NCBI RefSeq assembly: GCF_040954835.1
Contig: NW_027168352.1
Span: 434,001-498,000 of the forward strand
Origin: Lepisosteus oculatus
Lineage: Eukaryota > Chordata > Actinopteri > Semionotiformes > Lepisosteidae
Length of the DNA stretch: 64,000 nucleotides
Direction: 5' to 3'
Below, piece after piece: positions 27,601-41,100 of this stretch. The notes beneath the pieces are model-generated. The model was not told the origin of the DNA and did no database searches. It worked only from the letters and a program-made list of their open reading frames with translations. Numbering within the stretch: the stretch's first letter is position 1; each line of letters starts with the position of its first letter. The translations under genes and the position numbers were made by a program.

Positions 27601-30600
27601 CTGCTGAAAAACACGTTTTGACAATTTCTGCACACTGGGGTTAAGGGCTGAGTGTGTGGGCTCTTTTGAGCCTTGCTGTTACAAGGAGATTCAGTTGCCT
27701 GAAAAAACGCGTTTATTTCGGGCTGAAAAACACGTTTTGAAAAGTGTGATGTTACTGCCCCATAACTTACATGGGGTTGACCAAACTTGCAGAAACATGT
27801 TTATTTCTGCTGAAAAACACGTTTTGACACTTTCTGTACACTGGGGTTAAGGGTTGAGTGTGTGGGCACTTCTGAGCCTTGCTGTTACAAGTAGATTCAG
27901 TTGCCTGAAAAAACGCGTTTATTTCTGGCTGAAAAACACGTTTTGAAAAGTGTGATGTTACTGCCCCATAACTTACATGGGGTTGACCAAACTTGCAGAA
28001 ACATGTTTATTTCTGCTGAAAAACACGTTTTGACAATTTCTGCACACTCTGGTTAAGGGCTGAGTGTGTGGGCTCTTTTGAGCCTTGCTGTTACAAGGAG
28101 ATTCAGTTGCCTGAAAAAACGCGTTTATTTCTGGCTGAAAAACACGTTTTGAAAAGTGTGATGTTACTGCCCCATAACTTACATGGGGTTGACCAAACTT
28201 GCAGAAACATGTTTATTTCTGCTGAAAAACACGTTTTGACCCTTTCTGCACACTGGGGTTAAGGGCTGAGTGTGTTGGCACTTCTGAGCCTTGCTGTTAC
28301 AAGTATATTCAGCTGTCTGAAAAAACGTGTTTATTTCGGGCTGAAAAACACGTTTTGAAAAGTGTGATGTTACTGCCCCATAACTTACATGGGGTTGACC
28401 AAACTTGCAGAAACATGTTTATTTCTGCTGAAAAACACGTTTTGACACTTTCTGTACACTGGGGTTAAGGGCTGAGTGTGTGGGCTCTTCTGAGCCTTGC
28501 TGTTACAAGGAGATTCAGTTGCCTGAAAAAACGCGTTTATTTCGGGCTGAAATACACGTTTTGAAAAGTGTGATGTCACTGCCCGATAACTTACATGGGG
28601 TTGACCAAACTTGCAGAAACATGTTTATTTCTGCTGAAAAACACGTTTTGACCCTTTCTGCACACTGGGGTTAAGGGTTGAGTGTGTGGGCACTTCTGAG
28701 CATTGCTGTTACAAGTAGATTCAGTTGTCTGAAAAAACGCGTTTATTTCGTGCTGAAAAACACGTTTTGAAAACTGTGATGTTACTGCCCCATAACTTAC
28801 ATGGGGTTGACCAAACTTGCAGAAACATGTTTATTTCTGCTGAAAAACACGTTTTGACCCTTTCTGCACACTGGGGTTAAGGGCTGAGTGTGTTGGCACT
28901 TCTGAGCCTTGCTGTTACAAGTAGATTCAGCTGTCTGAAAAAACGTGTTTATTTCGGGCTGAAAAACACGTTTTGAAAAGTGTGATGTTACTGCCCCATA
29001 ACTTACATGGGGTTGACCAAACTTGCAGAAACATGTTTATTTCTGCTGAAAAACACGTTTTGACAATTTCTGCACACTCTGGTTAAGGGCTGAGTGTGTG
29101 GGCTCTTTTGAGCCTTGCTGTTACAAGTAGATTCAGTTGCCTGAAAAAACGCGTTTATTTCTGGCTGAAAAACACGTTTTGAAAAGTGTGATGTTACTGC
29201 CCCATAACTTACATGGGGTTGACCAAACTTGCAGAAACATGTTTATTTCTGCTGAAAAACACGTTTTGACCCTTTCTGCACACTGGGGTTAAGGGCTGAG
29301 TGTGTGGGCACTTCTGAGCCTTGCTGTTACAAGTATATTCAGTTGTCTGAAAAAACGCGTTTATTTCGGGCTGAAAAACACGTTTTGAAAAGTATGATGT
29401 TACTGCCCCATAACTTACATGGGGTTGACCAAACTTACAGAAACATGTTTATTTCTGCTGAAAAACACGTTTTGACCCTTTCTGCACACTGGGGTTAAGG
29501 GCTGAGTGTGTTGGCTCTTCTGAGCCTTGCTGTTACAAGTAGATTCAGCTGTCTGAAAAAACGTGTTTATTTCGGGTTGAAAAACACGTTTTGAAAAGTG
29601 TGATGTTACTGCCCCATAACTTACATGGGGTTGACCAAACTTGCAGAAACATGTTTATTTCTGCTGAAAAACACGTTTTGACAATTTCTGCACACTGGGG
29701 TTAAGGGCTGAGTGTGTGGGCTCTTTTGAGCCTTGCTGTTACAAGGAGATTCAGTTGCCTGAAAAAACGCGTTTATTTCGGGCTGAAAAACACGTTTTGA
29801 AAAGTGTGATGTTACTGCCCCATAACTTACATGGGGTTGACCAAACTTGCAGAAACATGTTTATTTCTGCTGAAAAACACGTTTTGACACTTTCTGTACA
29901 CTGGGGTTAAGGGTTGAGTGTGTGGGCACTTCTGAGCCTTGCTGTTACAAGTAGATTCAGTTGCCTGAAAAAACGCGTTTATTTCTGGCTGAAAAACACG
30001 TTTTGAAAAGTGTGATGTTACTGCCCCATAACTTACATGGGGTTGACCAAACTTGCAGAAACATGTTTATTTCTGCTGAAAAACACGTTTTGACCCTTTC
30101 TGCACACTGGGGTTAAGGGCTGAGTGTGTTGGCACTTCTGAGCCTTGCTGTTACAAGTATATTCAGCTGTCTGAAAAAACGTGTTTATTTCGGGCTGAAA
30201 AACACGTTTTGAAAAGTGTGATGTTACTGCCCCATAACTTACATGGGGTTGACCAAACTTGCAGAAACATGTTTATTTCTGCTGAAAAACACGTTTTGAC
30301 ACTTTCTGTACACTGGGGTTAAGGGCTGAGTGTGTGGGCTCTTCTGAGCCTTGCTGTTACAAGGAGATTCAGTTGCCTGAAAAAACGCGTTTATTTCGGG
30401 CTGAAATACACGTTTTGAAAAGTGTGATGTCACTGCCCGATAACTTACATGGGGTTGACCAAACTTGCAGAAACATGTTTATTTCTGCTGAAAAACACGT
30501 TTTGACCCTTTCTGCACACTGGGGTTAAGGGTTGAGTGTGTGGGCACTTCTGAGCATTGCTGTTACAAGTAGATTCAGTTGTCTGAAAAAACGCGTTTAT

Positions 30601-33600
30601 TTCGGGCTGAAAAACACGTTTTGAAAAGTGTGATGTTACTGCCCCATAACTTACATGGGGTTGACCAAACTTGCAGAAACATGTTTATTTCTGCTGAAAA
30701 ACACGTTTTGACCCTTTCTGCACACTGGGGTTAAGGGCTGAGTGTGTTGGCACTTCTGAGCCTTGCTGTTACAAGTAGATTCAGCTGTCTGAAAAAACGT
30801 GTTTATTTCGGGCTGAAAAACACGTTTTGAAAAGTGTGATGTTACTGCCCCATAACTTACATGGGGTTGACCAAACTTGCAGAAACATGTTTATTTCTGC
30901 TGAAAAACACTTTTTGACACTTTCTGTACACTGGGGTTAAGGGTTGAGTGTGTGGGCACTTCTGAGCCTTGCTGTTACAAGTAGATTCAGTTGTCTGAAA
31001 AAACGCGTTTATTTCGGGCTGTAAAACACGTTTTGAAAAGTGTGATGTTACTGCCCCATAACTTACATGGGGTTGACCAAACTTGCAGAAACATGTTTAT
31101 TTCTGCTGAAAAACACGTTTTGACCCTTTCTGCACACTGGGGTTAAGGGTTGAGTGTGTGGGCACTTCTGAGCCTTGCTGTTACAAGTATATTCAGTTGT
31201 CTGAAAAAACGCGTTTATTTCGGGCTGAAAAACACGTTTTGAAAAGTGTGATGTTACTGCCCCATAACTTACATGGGGTTGACCAAACTTACAGAAACAT
31301 GTTTATTTCTGCTGAAAAACACGTTTTGACAATTTCTGCACACTGGGGTTAAGGGCTGAGTGTGTTGGCACTTCTGAGCCTTGCTGTTACAAGTATATTC
31401 AGCTGTCTGAAAAAACGTGTTTATTTCGGGCTGAAAAACACGTTTTGAAAAGTGTGATGTTACTGCCCCATAACTTACATGGGGTTGACCAAACTTGCAG
31501 AAACATGTTTATTTCTGCTGAAAAACACGTTTTGACACTTTCTGTACACTGGGGTTAAGGGCTGAGTGTGTGGGCTCTTCTGAGCCTTGCTGTTACAAGG
31601 AGATTCAGTTGCCTGAAAAAACGCGTTTATTTCGGGCTGAAAAACACGTTTTGAAAAGTGTGATGTTACTGCCCCATAACTTACATGGGGTTGACCAAAC
31701 TTGCAGAAACATGTTTATTTCTGCTGAAAAACACGTTTTGACACTTTCTGTACACTGGGGTTAAGGGTTGAGTGTGTGGGCACTTCTGAGCCTTGCTGTT
31801 ACAAGTAGATTCAGTTGTCTGAAAAAACGCGTTTATTTCGGGCTGAAAAACACGTTTTGAAAAGTGTGATGTTACTGCCCCATAACTTACATGGGGTTGA
31901 CCAAACTTGCAGAAACATGTTTATTTCTGCTGAAAAACACGTTTTGACCCTTTCTGCACACTGGGGTTAAGGGTTGAGTGTGTGGGCACTTCTGAGCCTT
32001 GCTGTTACAAGTATATTCAGTTGTCTGAAAAAACGCGTTTATTTCGGGCTGAAAAACACGTTTTGAAAAGTGTGATGTTACTGCCCCATAACTTACATGG
32101 GGTTGACCAAACTTGCAGAAACATGTTTATTTCTGCTGAAAAACACGTTTTGACCCTTTCTGCACACTGGGGTTAAGGGTTGAGTGTGTGGGCACTTCTG
32201 AGCCTTGCTGTTACAAGTAGATTCAGTTGTCTGAAAAAACGCGTTTATTTCGGGCTGTAAAACACGTTTTGAAAAGTGTGATGTTACTGCCCCATAACTT
32301 ACATGGGGTTGACCAAACTTGCAGAAACATGTTTATTTCTGCTGAAAAACACGTTTTGACCCTTTCTGCACACTGGGGTTAAGGGTTGAGTGTGTGGGCA
32401 CTTCTGAGCCTTGCTGTTACAAGTATATTCAGTTGTCTGAAAAAACGCGTTTATTTCGGGCTGAAAAACACGTTTTGAAAAGTGTGATATTACTGCCCCA
32501 TAACTTACATGGGGTTGACCAAACTTGCAGAAACATGTTTATTTCTGCTGAAAAACACGTTTTGACAATTTCTGCACACTGGGGTTAAGGGCTGAGTGTG
32601 TGGGCTCTTTTGAGCCTTGCTGTTACAAGGAGATTCAGTTGCCTGAAAAAACGCGTTTATTTCGGGCTGAAAAACACGTTTTGAAAAGTGTGATGTTACT
32701 GCCCCATAACTTACATGGGGTTGACCAAACTTGCAGAAACATGTTTATTTCTGCTGAAAAACACGTTTTGACACTTTCTGTACACTGGGGTTAAGGGTTG
32801 AGTGTGTGGGCACTTCTGAGCCTTGCTGTTACAAGTAGATTCAGTTGCCTGAAAAAACGCGTTTATTTCTGGCTGAAAAACACGTTTTGAAAAGTGTGAT
32901 GTTACTGCCCCATAACTTACATGGGGTTGACCAAACTTGCAGAAACATGTTTATTTCTGCTGAAAAACACGTTTTGACAATTTCTGCACACTCTGGTTAA
33001 GGGCTGAGTGTGTGGGCTCTTTTGAGCCTTGCTGTTACAAGGAGATTCAGTTGCCTGAAAAAACGCGTTTATTTCTGGCTGAAAAACACGTTTTGAAAAG
33101 TGTGATGTTACTGCCCCATAACTTACATGGGGTTGACCAAACTTGCAGAAACATGTTTATTTCTGCTGAAAAACACGTTTTGACCCTTTCTGCACACTGG
33201 GGTTAAGGGCTGAGTGTGTTGGCACTTCTGAGCCTTGCTGTTACAAGTATATTCAGCTGTCTGAAAAAACGTGTTTATTTCGGGCTGAAAAACACGTTTT
33301 GAAAAGTGTGATGTTACTGCCCCATAACTTACATGGGGTTGACCAAACTTGCAGAAACATGTTTATTTCTGCTGAAAAACACGTTTTGACACTTTCTGTA
33401 CACTGGGGTTAAGGGCTGAGTGTGTGGGCTCTTCTGAGCCTTGCTGTTACAAGGAGATTCAGTTGCCTGAAAAAACGCGTTTATTTCGGGCTGAAATACA
33501 CGTTTTGAAAAGTGTGATGTCACTGCCCGATAACTTACATGGGGTTGACCAAACTTGCAGAAACATGTTTATTTCTGCTGAAAAACACGTTTTGACCCTT

Positions 33601-35060
33601 TCTGCACACTGGGGTTAAGGGTTGAGTGTGTGGGCACTTCTGAGCATTGCTGTTACAAGTAGATTCAGTTGTCTGAAAAAACGCGTTTATTTCGTGCTGA
33701 AAAACACGTTTTGAAAACTGTGATGTTACTGCCCCATAACTTACATGGGGTTGACCAAACTTGCAGAAACATGTTTATTTCTGCTGAAAAACACGTTTTG
33801 ACCCTTTCTGCACACTGGGGTTAAGGGCTGAGTGTGTTGGCACTTCTGAGCCTTGCTGTTACAAGTAGATTCAGCTGTCTGAAAAAACGTGTTTATTTCG
33901 GGCTGAAAAACACGTTTTGAAAAGTGTGATGTTACTGCCCCATAACTTACATGGGGTTGACCAAACTTGCAGAAACATGTTTATTTCTGCTGAAAAACAC
34001 GTTTTGACAATTTCTGCACACTCTGGTTAAGGGCTGAGTGTGTGGGCTCTTTTGAGCCTTGCTGTTACAAGTAGATTCAGTTGCCTGAAAAAACGCGTTT
34101 ATTTCTGGCTGAAAAACACGTTTTGAAAAGTGTGATGTTACTGCCCCATAACTTACATGGGGTTGACCAAACTTGCAGAAACATGTTTATTTCTGCTGAA
34201 AAACACGTTTTGACCCTTTCTGCACACTGGGGTTAAGGGCTGAGTGTGTGGGCACTTCTGAGCCTTGCTGTTACAAGTATATTCAGTTGTCTGAAAAAAC
34301 GCGTTTATTTCGGGCTGAAAAACACGTTTTGAAAAGTATGATGTTACTGCCCCATAACTTACATGGGGTTGACCAAACTTACAGAAACATGTTTATTTCT
34401 GCTGAAAAACACGTTTTGACCCTTTCTGCACACTGGGGTTAAGGGCTGAGTGTGTTGGCTCTTCTGAGCCTTGCTGTTACAAGTAGATTCAGCTGTCTGA
34501 AAAAACGTGTTTATTTCGGGTTGAAAAACACGTTTTGAAAAGTGTGATGTTACTGCCCCATAACTTACATGGGGTTGACCAAACTTGCAGAAACATGTTT
34601 ATTTCTGCTGAAAAACACGTTTTGACAATTTCTGCACACTGGGGTTAAGGGCTGAGTGTGTGGGCTCTTTTGAGCCTTGCTGTTACAAGGAGATTCAGTT
34701 GCCTGAAAAAACGCGTTTATTTCGGGCTGAAAAACACGTTTTGAAAAGTGTGATGTTACTGCCCCATAACTTACATGGGGTTGACCAAACTTGCAGAAAC
34801 ATGTTTATTTCTGCTGAAAAACACGTTTTGACACTTTCTGTACACTGGGGTTAAGGGTTGAGTGTGTGGGCACTTCTGAGCCTTGCTGTTACAAGTAGAT
34901 TCAGTTGCCTGAAAAAACGCGTTTATTTCTGGCTGAAAAACACGTTTTGAAAAGTGTGATGTTACTGCCCCATAACTTACATGGGGTTGACCAAACTTGC
35001 AGAAACATGTTTATTTCTGCTGAAAAACACGTTTTGACCCTTTCTGCACACTGGGGTTAA
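24630..35060 (+). repeat. Higher-order repeat, 4,944-bp period (24-mer)
   Basis: Monomer types at 24772, 25390, 26214, 26626, 27038, 27450, 27656, 28068, 28480, 29304 and 29716 recur at exactly +4,944 bp (29716 to 34660). The period equals 24 x 206 with no 207-bp monomer inside. Rare variants are shared, including GTGTGATATT, CACACTCTGG (twice per unit) and TTCGTGCTG. About two complete units and a small third piece are present. Confidence 0.88.
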
Positions 35061-35169
35061 GGGCTGAGTGTGTGGGCACTTCTGAGCCTTGCTGTTACAA
35101 GTATATTCAGTTGTCTGAAAAAACGCGTTTATTTCGGGCTGAAAAACACGTTTTGAAAAGTATGATGTT

Positions 35170-38100
35170 ACTGCCCCATAACTTACATGGGGTTGACCAA
35201 ACTTACAGAAACATGTTTATTTCTGCTGAAAAACACGTTTTGACCCTTTCTGCACACTGGGGTTAAGGGCTGAGTGTGTTGGCTCTTCTGAGCCTTGCTG
35301 TTACAAGTAGATTCAGCTGTCTGAAAAAACGTGTTTAATTCAGAATGAAAAAACACGTTTTGAAAACTGTGATGTTACTGCCCCATAACTTACATGGGGT
35401 TGACCAAACTTGCAGAAACATGTTTATTTCTGCTGAAAAACACGTTTTGACCCTTTCTGCACACTGGGGTTAAGGGTTGAGTGTGTGGGCACTTCTGAGC
35501 CTTGCTGTTACAAGTAGATTCAGTTGTCTGAAAAAACGCGTTTATTTCGGGCTGAAAAACACGTTTTGAAAAGTGTGATGTTACTGCCCCATAACTTACA
35601 TGGGGTTGACCAAACTTGCAGAAACATGTTTATTTCTGCTGAAAAACACGTTTTGACCCTTTCTGCACACTGGGGTTAAGGGCTGAGTGTGTGGGCACTT
35701 CTGAGCCTTGCTGTTACAAGTATATTCAGTTGTCTGAAAAAACGCGTTTATTTCGGGCTGAAAAACACGTTTTGAAAAGTATGATGTTACTGCCCCATAA
35801 CTTACATGGGGTTGACCAAACTTACAGAAACATGTTTATTTCTGCTGAAAAACACGTTTTGACCCTTTCTGCACACTGGGGTTAAGGGCTGAGTGTGTTG
35901 GCTCTTCTGAGCCTTGCTGTTACAAGTAGATTCAGCTGTCTGAAAAAACGTGTTTAATTCAGAATGAAAAAACACGTTTTGAAAACTGTGATGTTACTGC
36001 CCCATAACTTACATGGGGTTGACCAAACTTGCAGAAACATGTTTATTTCTGCTGAAAAACACGTTTTGACACTTTCTGTACACTGGGGTTAAGGGTTGAG
36101 TGTGTGGGCACTTCTGAGCCTTGCTGTTACAAGTAGATTCAGTTGCCTGAAAAAACGCGTTTATTTCTGGCTGAAAAACACGTTTTGAAAAGTGTGATGT
36201 TACTGCCCCATAACTTACATGGGGTTGACCAAACTTGCAGAAACATGTTTATTTCTGCTGAAAAACACGTTTTGACCCTTTCTGCACACTGGGGTTAAGG
36301 GCTGAGTGTGTTGGCACTTCTGAGCCTTGCTGTTACAAGTAGATTCAGCTGTCTGAAAAAACGTGTTTATTTCGGGCTGAAAAACACGTTTTGAAAAGTG
36401 TGATGTTACTGCCCCATAACTTACATGGGGTTGACCAAACTTGCAGAAACATGTTTATTTCTGCTGAAAAACACGTTTTGACACTTTCTGTACACTGGGG
36501 TTAAGGGCTGAGTGTGTGGGCTCTTCTGAGCCTTGCTGTTACAAGGAGATTCAGTTGCCTGAAAAAACGCGTTTATTTCGGGCTGAAATACACGTTTTGA
36601 AAAGTGTGATGTCACTGCCCGATAACTTACATGGGGTTGACCAAACTTGCAGAAACATGTTTATTTCTGCTGAAAAACACGTTTTGACCCTTTCTGCACA
36701 CTGGGGTTAAGGGTTGAGTGTGTGGGCACTTCTGAGCATTGCTGTTACAAGTAGATTCAGTTGTCTGAAAAAACGCGTTTATTTCGGGCTGAAAAACACG
36801 TTTTGAAAACTGTGATGTTACTGCCCCATAACTTACATGGGGTTGACCAAACTTGCAGAAACATGTTTATTTCTGCTGAAAAACACGTTTTGACCCTTTC
36901 TGCACACTGGGGTTAAGGGTTGAGTGTGTGGGCACTTCTGAGCCTTGCTGTTACAAGTAGATTCAGTTGTCTGAAAAAACGCGTTTATTTCGGGCTGAAA
37001 AACACGTTTTGAAAAGTGTGATGTTACTGCCCCATAACTTACATGGGGTTGACCAAACTTGCAGAAACATGTTTATTTCTGCTGAAAAACACGTTTTGAC
37101 CCTTTCTACACACTGGGGTTAAGGGCTGAGTGTGTTGGCACTTCTGAGCCTTGCTGTTACAAGTAGATTCAGCTGTCTGAAAAAACGTGTTTATTTCGGG
37201 TTGAAAAACACGTTTTGAAAAGTGTGATGTTACTGCCCCATAACTTACATGGGGTTGACCAAACTTGCAGAAACATGTTTATTTCTGCTGAAAAACACGT
37301 TTTGACAATTTCTGCACACTGGGGTTAAGGGCTGAGTGTGTGGGCTCTTTTGAGCCTTGCTGTTACAAGGAGATTCAGTTGCCTGAAAAAACGCGTTTAT
37401 TTCGGGCTGAAAAACACGTTTTGAAAAGTGTGATGTTACTGCCCCATAACTTACATGGGGTTGACCAAACTTGCAGAAACATGTTTATTTCTGCTGAAAA
37501 ACACGTTTTGACACTTTCTGTACACTGGGGTTAAGGGTTGAGTGTGTGGGCACTTCTGAGCCTTGCTGTTACAAGTAGATTCAGTTGCCTGAAAAAACGC
37601 GTTTATTTCTGGCTGAAAAACACGTTTTGAAAAGTGTGATGTTACTGCCCCATAACTTACATGGGGTTGACCAAACTTGCAGAAACATGTTTATTTCTGC
37701 TGAAAAACACGTTTTGACCCTTTCTGCACACTGGGGTTAAGGGCTGAGTGTGTGGGCACTTCTGAGCCTTGCTGTTACAAGTATATTCAGTTGTCTGAAA
37801 AAACGCGTTTATTTCGGGCTGAAAAACACGTTTTGAAAAGTATGATGTTACTGCCCCATAACTTACATGGGGTTGACCAAACTTACAGAAACATGTTTAT
37901 TTCTGCTGAAAAACACGTTTTGACCCTTTCTGCACACTGGGGTTAAGGGCTGAGTGTGTTGGCTCTTCTGAGCCTTGCTGTTACAAGTAGATTCAGCTGT
38001 CTGAAAAAACGTGTTTATTTCGGGTTGAAAAACACGTTTTGAAAAGTGTGATGTTACTGCCCCATAACTTACATGGGGTTGACCAAACTTGCAGAAACAT

Positions 38101-41100
38101 GTTTATTTCTGCTGAAAAACACGTTTTGACACTTTCTGTACACTGGGGTTAAGGGCTGAGTGTGTTGGCTCTTCTGAGCCTTGCTGTTACAAGTAGATTC
38201 AGCTGTCTGAAAAAACGTGTTTAATTCAGAATGAAAAAACACGTTTTGAAAACTGTGATGTTACTGCCCCATAACTTACATGGGGTTGACCAAACTTGCA
38301 GAAACATGTTTATTTCTGCTGAAAAACACGTTTTGACCCTTTCTGGACACTGGGGTTAAGGGTTGAGTGTGTGGGCACTTCTGAGCCTTGCTGTTACAAG
38401 TAGATTCAGTTGTCTGAAAAAACGCGTTTATTTCGGGCTGAAAAACACGTTTTGAAAAGTGTGATGTTACTGCCCCATAACTTACATGGGGTTGACCAAA
38501 CTTGCAGAAACATGTTTATTTCTGCTGAAAAACACGTTTTGACCCTTTCTGCACACTGGGGTTAAGGGCTGAGTGTGTTGGCACTTCTGAGCCTTGCTGT
38601 TACAAGTAGATTCAGCTGTCTGAAAAAACGTGTTTATTTCGGGCTGAAAAACACGTTTTGAAAAGTGTGATGTTACTGCCCCATAACTTACATGGGGTTG
38701 ACCAAACTTACAGAAACATGTTTATTTCTGCTGAAAAACACGTTTTGACCCTTTCTGCACACTGGGGTTAAGGGCTGAGTGTGTTGGCTCTTCTGAGCCT
38801 TGCTGTTACAAGTAGATTCAGCTGTCTGAAAAAACGTGTTTAATTCAGAATGAAAAAACACGTATTGAAAAGTGTGATGTTACTGCCCCATAACTTACAT
38901 GGGGTTGACCAAACTTGCAGAAACATGTTTATTTCTGCTAAAAAACACGTTTTGACACTTTCTGTACACTGGGGTTAAGGGTTGAGTGTGTGGGCACTTC
39001 TGAGCCTTGCTGTTACAAGTAGATTCAGTTGCCTGAAAAAACGCGTTTATTTCTGGCTGAAAAACACGTTTTGAAAAGTGTGATGTTACTGCCCCATAAC
39101 TTACATGGGGTTGACCAAACTTGCAGAAACATGTTTATTTCTGCTGAAAAACACGTTTTGACCCTTTCTGCACACTGGGGTTAAGGGCTGAGTGTGTTGG
39201 CACTTCTGAGCCTTGCTGTTACAAGTATATTCAGTTGTCTGAAAAAACGCGTTTATTTCGGGCTGAAAAACACGTTTTGAAAAGTGTGATGTTACTGCCC
39301 CATAACTTACATGGGGTTGACCAAACTTACAGAAACATGTTTATTTCTGCTGAAAAACACGTTTTGACCCTTTCTGCACACTGGGGTTAAGGGCTGAGTG
39401 TGTTGGCTCTTCTGAGCCTTGCTGTTACAAGTAGATTCAGCTGTCTGAAAAAACGTGTTTAATTCAGAATGAAAAAACACGTTTTGAAAACTGTGATGTT
39501 ACTGCCCCATAACTTACATGGGGTTGACCAAACTTGCAGAAACATGTTTATTTCTGCTGAAAAACACGTTTTGACCCTTTCTGCACACTGGGGTTAAGGG
39601 TTGAGTGTGTGGGCACTTCTGAGCCTTGCTGTTACAAGTAGATTCAGTTGTCTGAAAAAACGCGTTTATTTCGGGCTGAAAAACACGTTTTGAAAAGTGT
39701 GATGTTACTGCCCCATAACTTACATGGGGTTGACCAAACTTGCAGAAACATGTTTATTTCTGCTGAAAAACACGTTTTGACCCTTTCTGCACACTGGGGT
39801 TAAGGGCTGAGTGTGTGGGCACTTCTGAGCCTTGCTGTTACAAGTATATTCAGTTGTCTGAAAAAACGCGTTTATTTCGGGCTGAAAAACACGTTTTGAA
39901 AAGTATGATGTTACTGCCCCATAACTTACATGGGGTTGACCAAACTTACAGAAACATGTTTATTTCTGCTGAAAAACACGTTTTGACCCTTTCTGCACAC
40001 TGGGGTTAAGGGCTGAGTGTGTTGGCTCTTCTGAGCCTTGCTGTTACAAGTAGATTCAGCTGTCTGAAAAAACGTGTTTAATTCAGAATGAAAAAACACG
40101 TTTTGAAAACTGTGATGTTACTGCCCCATAACTTACATGGGGTTGACCAAACTTGCAGAAACATGTTTATTTCTGCTGAAAAACACGTTTTGACACTTTC
40201 TGTACACTGGGGTTAAGGGTTGAGTGTGTGGGCACTTCTGAGCCTTGCTGTTACAAGTAGATTCAGTTGCCTGAAAAAACGCGTTTATTTCTGGCTGAAA
40301 AACACGTTTTGAAAAGTGTGATGTTACTGCCCCATAACTTACATGGGGTTGACCAAACTTGCAGAAACATGTTTATTTCTGCTGAAAAACACGTTTTGAC
40401 CCTTTCTGCACACTGGGGTTAAGGGCTGAGTGTGTTGGCACTTCTGAGCCTTGCTGTTACAAGTAGATTCAGCTGTCTGAAAAAACGTGTTTATTTCGGG
40501 CTGAAAAACACGTTTTGAAAAGTGTGATGTTACTGCCCCATAACTTACATGGGGTTGACCAAACTTGCAGAAACATGTTTATTTCTGCTGAAAAACACGT
40601 TTTGACACTTTCTGTACACTGGGGTTAAGGGCTGAGTGTGTGGGCTCTTCTGAGCCTTGCTGTTACAAGGAGATTCAGTTGCCTGAAAAAACGCGTTTAT
40701 TTCGGGCTGAAATACACGTTTTGAAAAGTGTGATGTCACTGCCCGATAACTTACATGGGGTTGACCAAACTTGCAGAAACATGTTTATTTCTGCTGAAAA
40801 ACACGTTTTGACCCTTTCTGCACACTGGGGTTAAGGGTTGAGTGTGTGGGCACTTCTGAGCATTGCTGTTACAAGTAGATTCAGTTGTCTGAAAAAACGC
40901 GTTTATTTCGGGCTGAAAAACACGTTTTGAAAACTGTGATGTTACTGCCCCATAACTTACATGGGGTTGACCAAACTTGCAGAAACATGTTTATTTCTGC
41001 TGAAAAACACGTTTTGACCCTTTCTGCACACTGGGGTTAAGGGTTGAGTGTGTGGGCACTTCTGAGCCTTGCTGTTACAAGTAGATTCAGTTGTCTGAAA

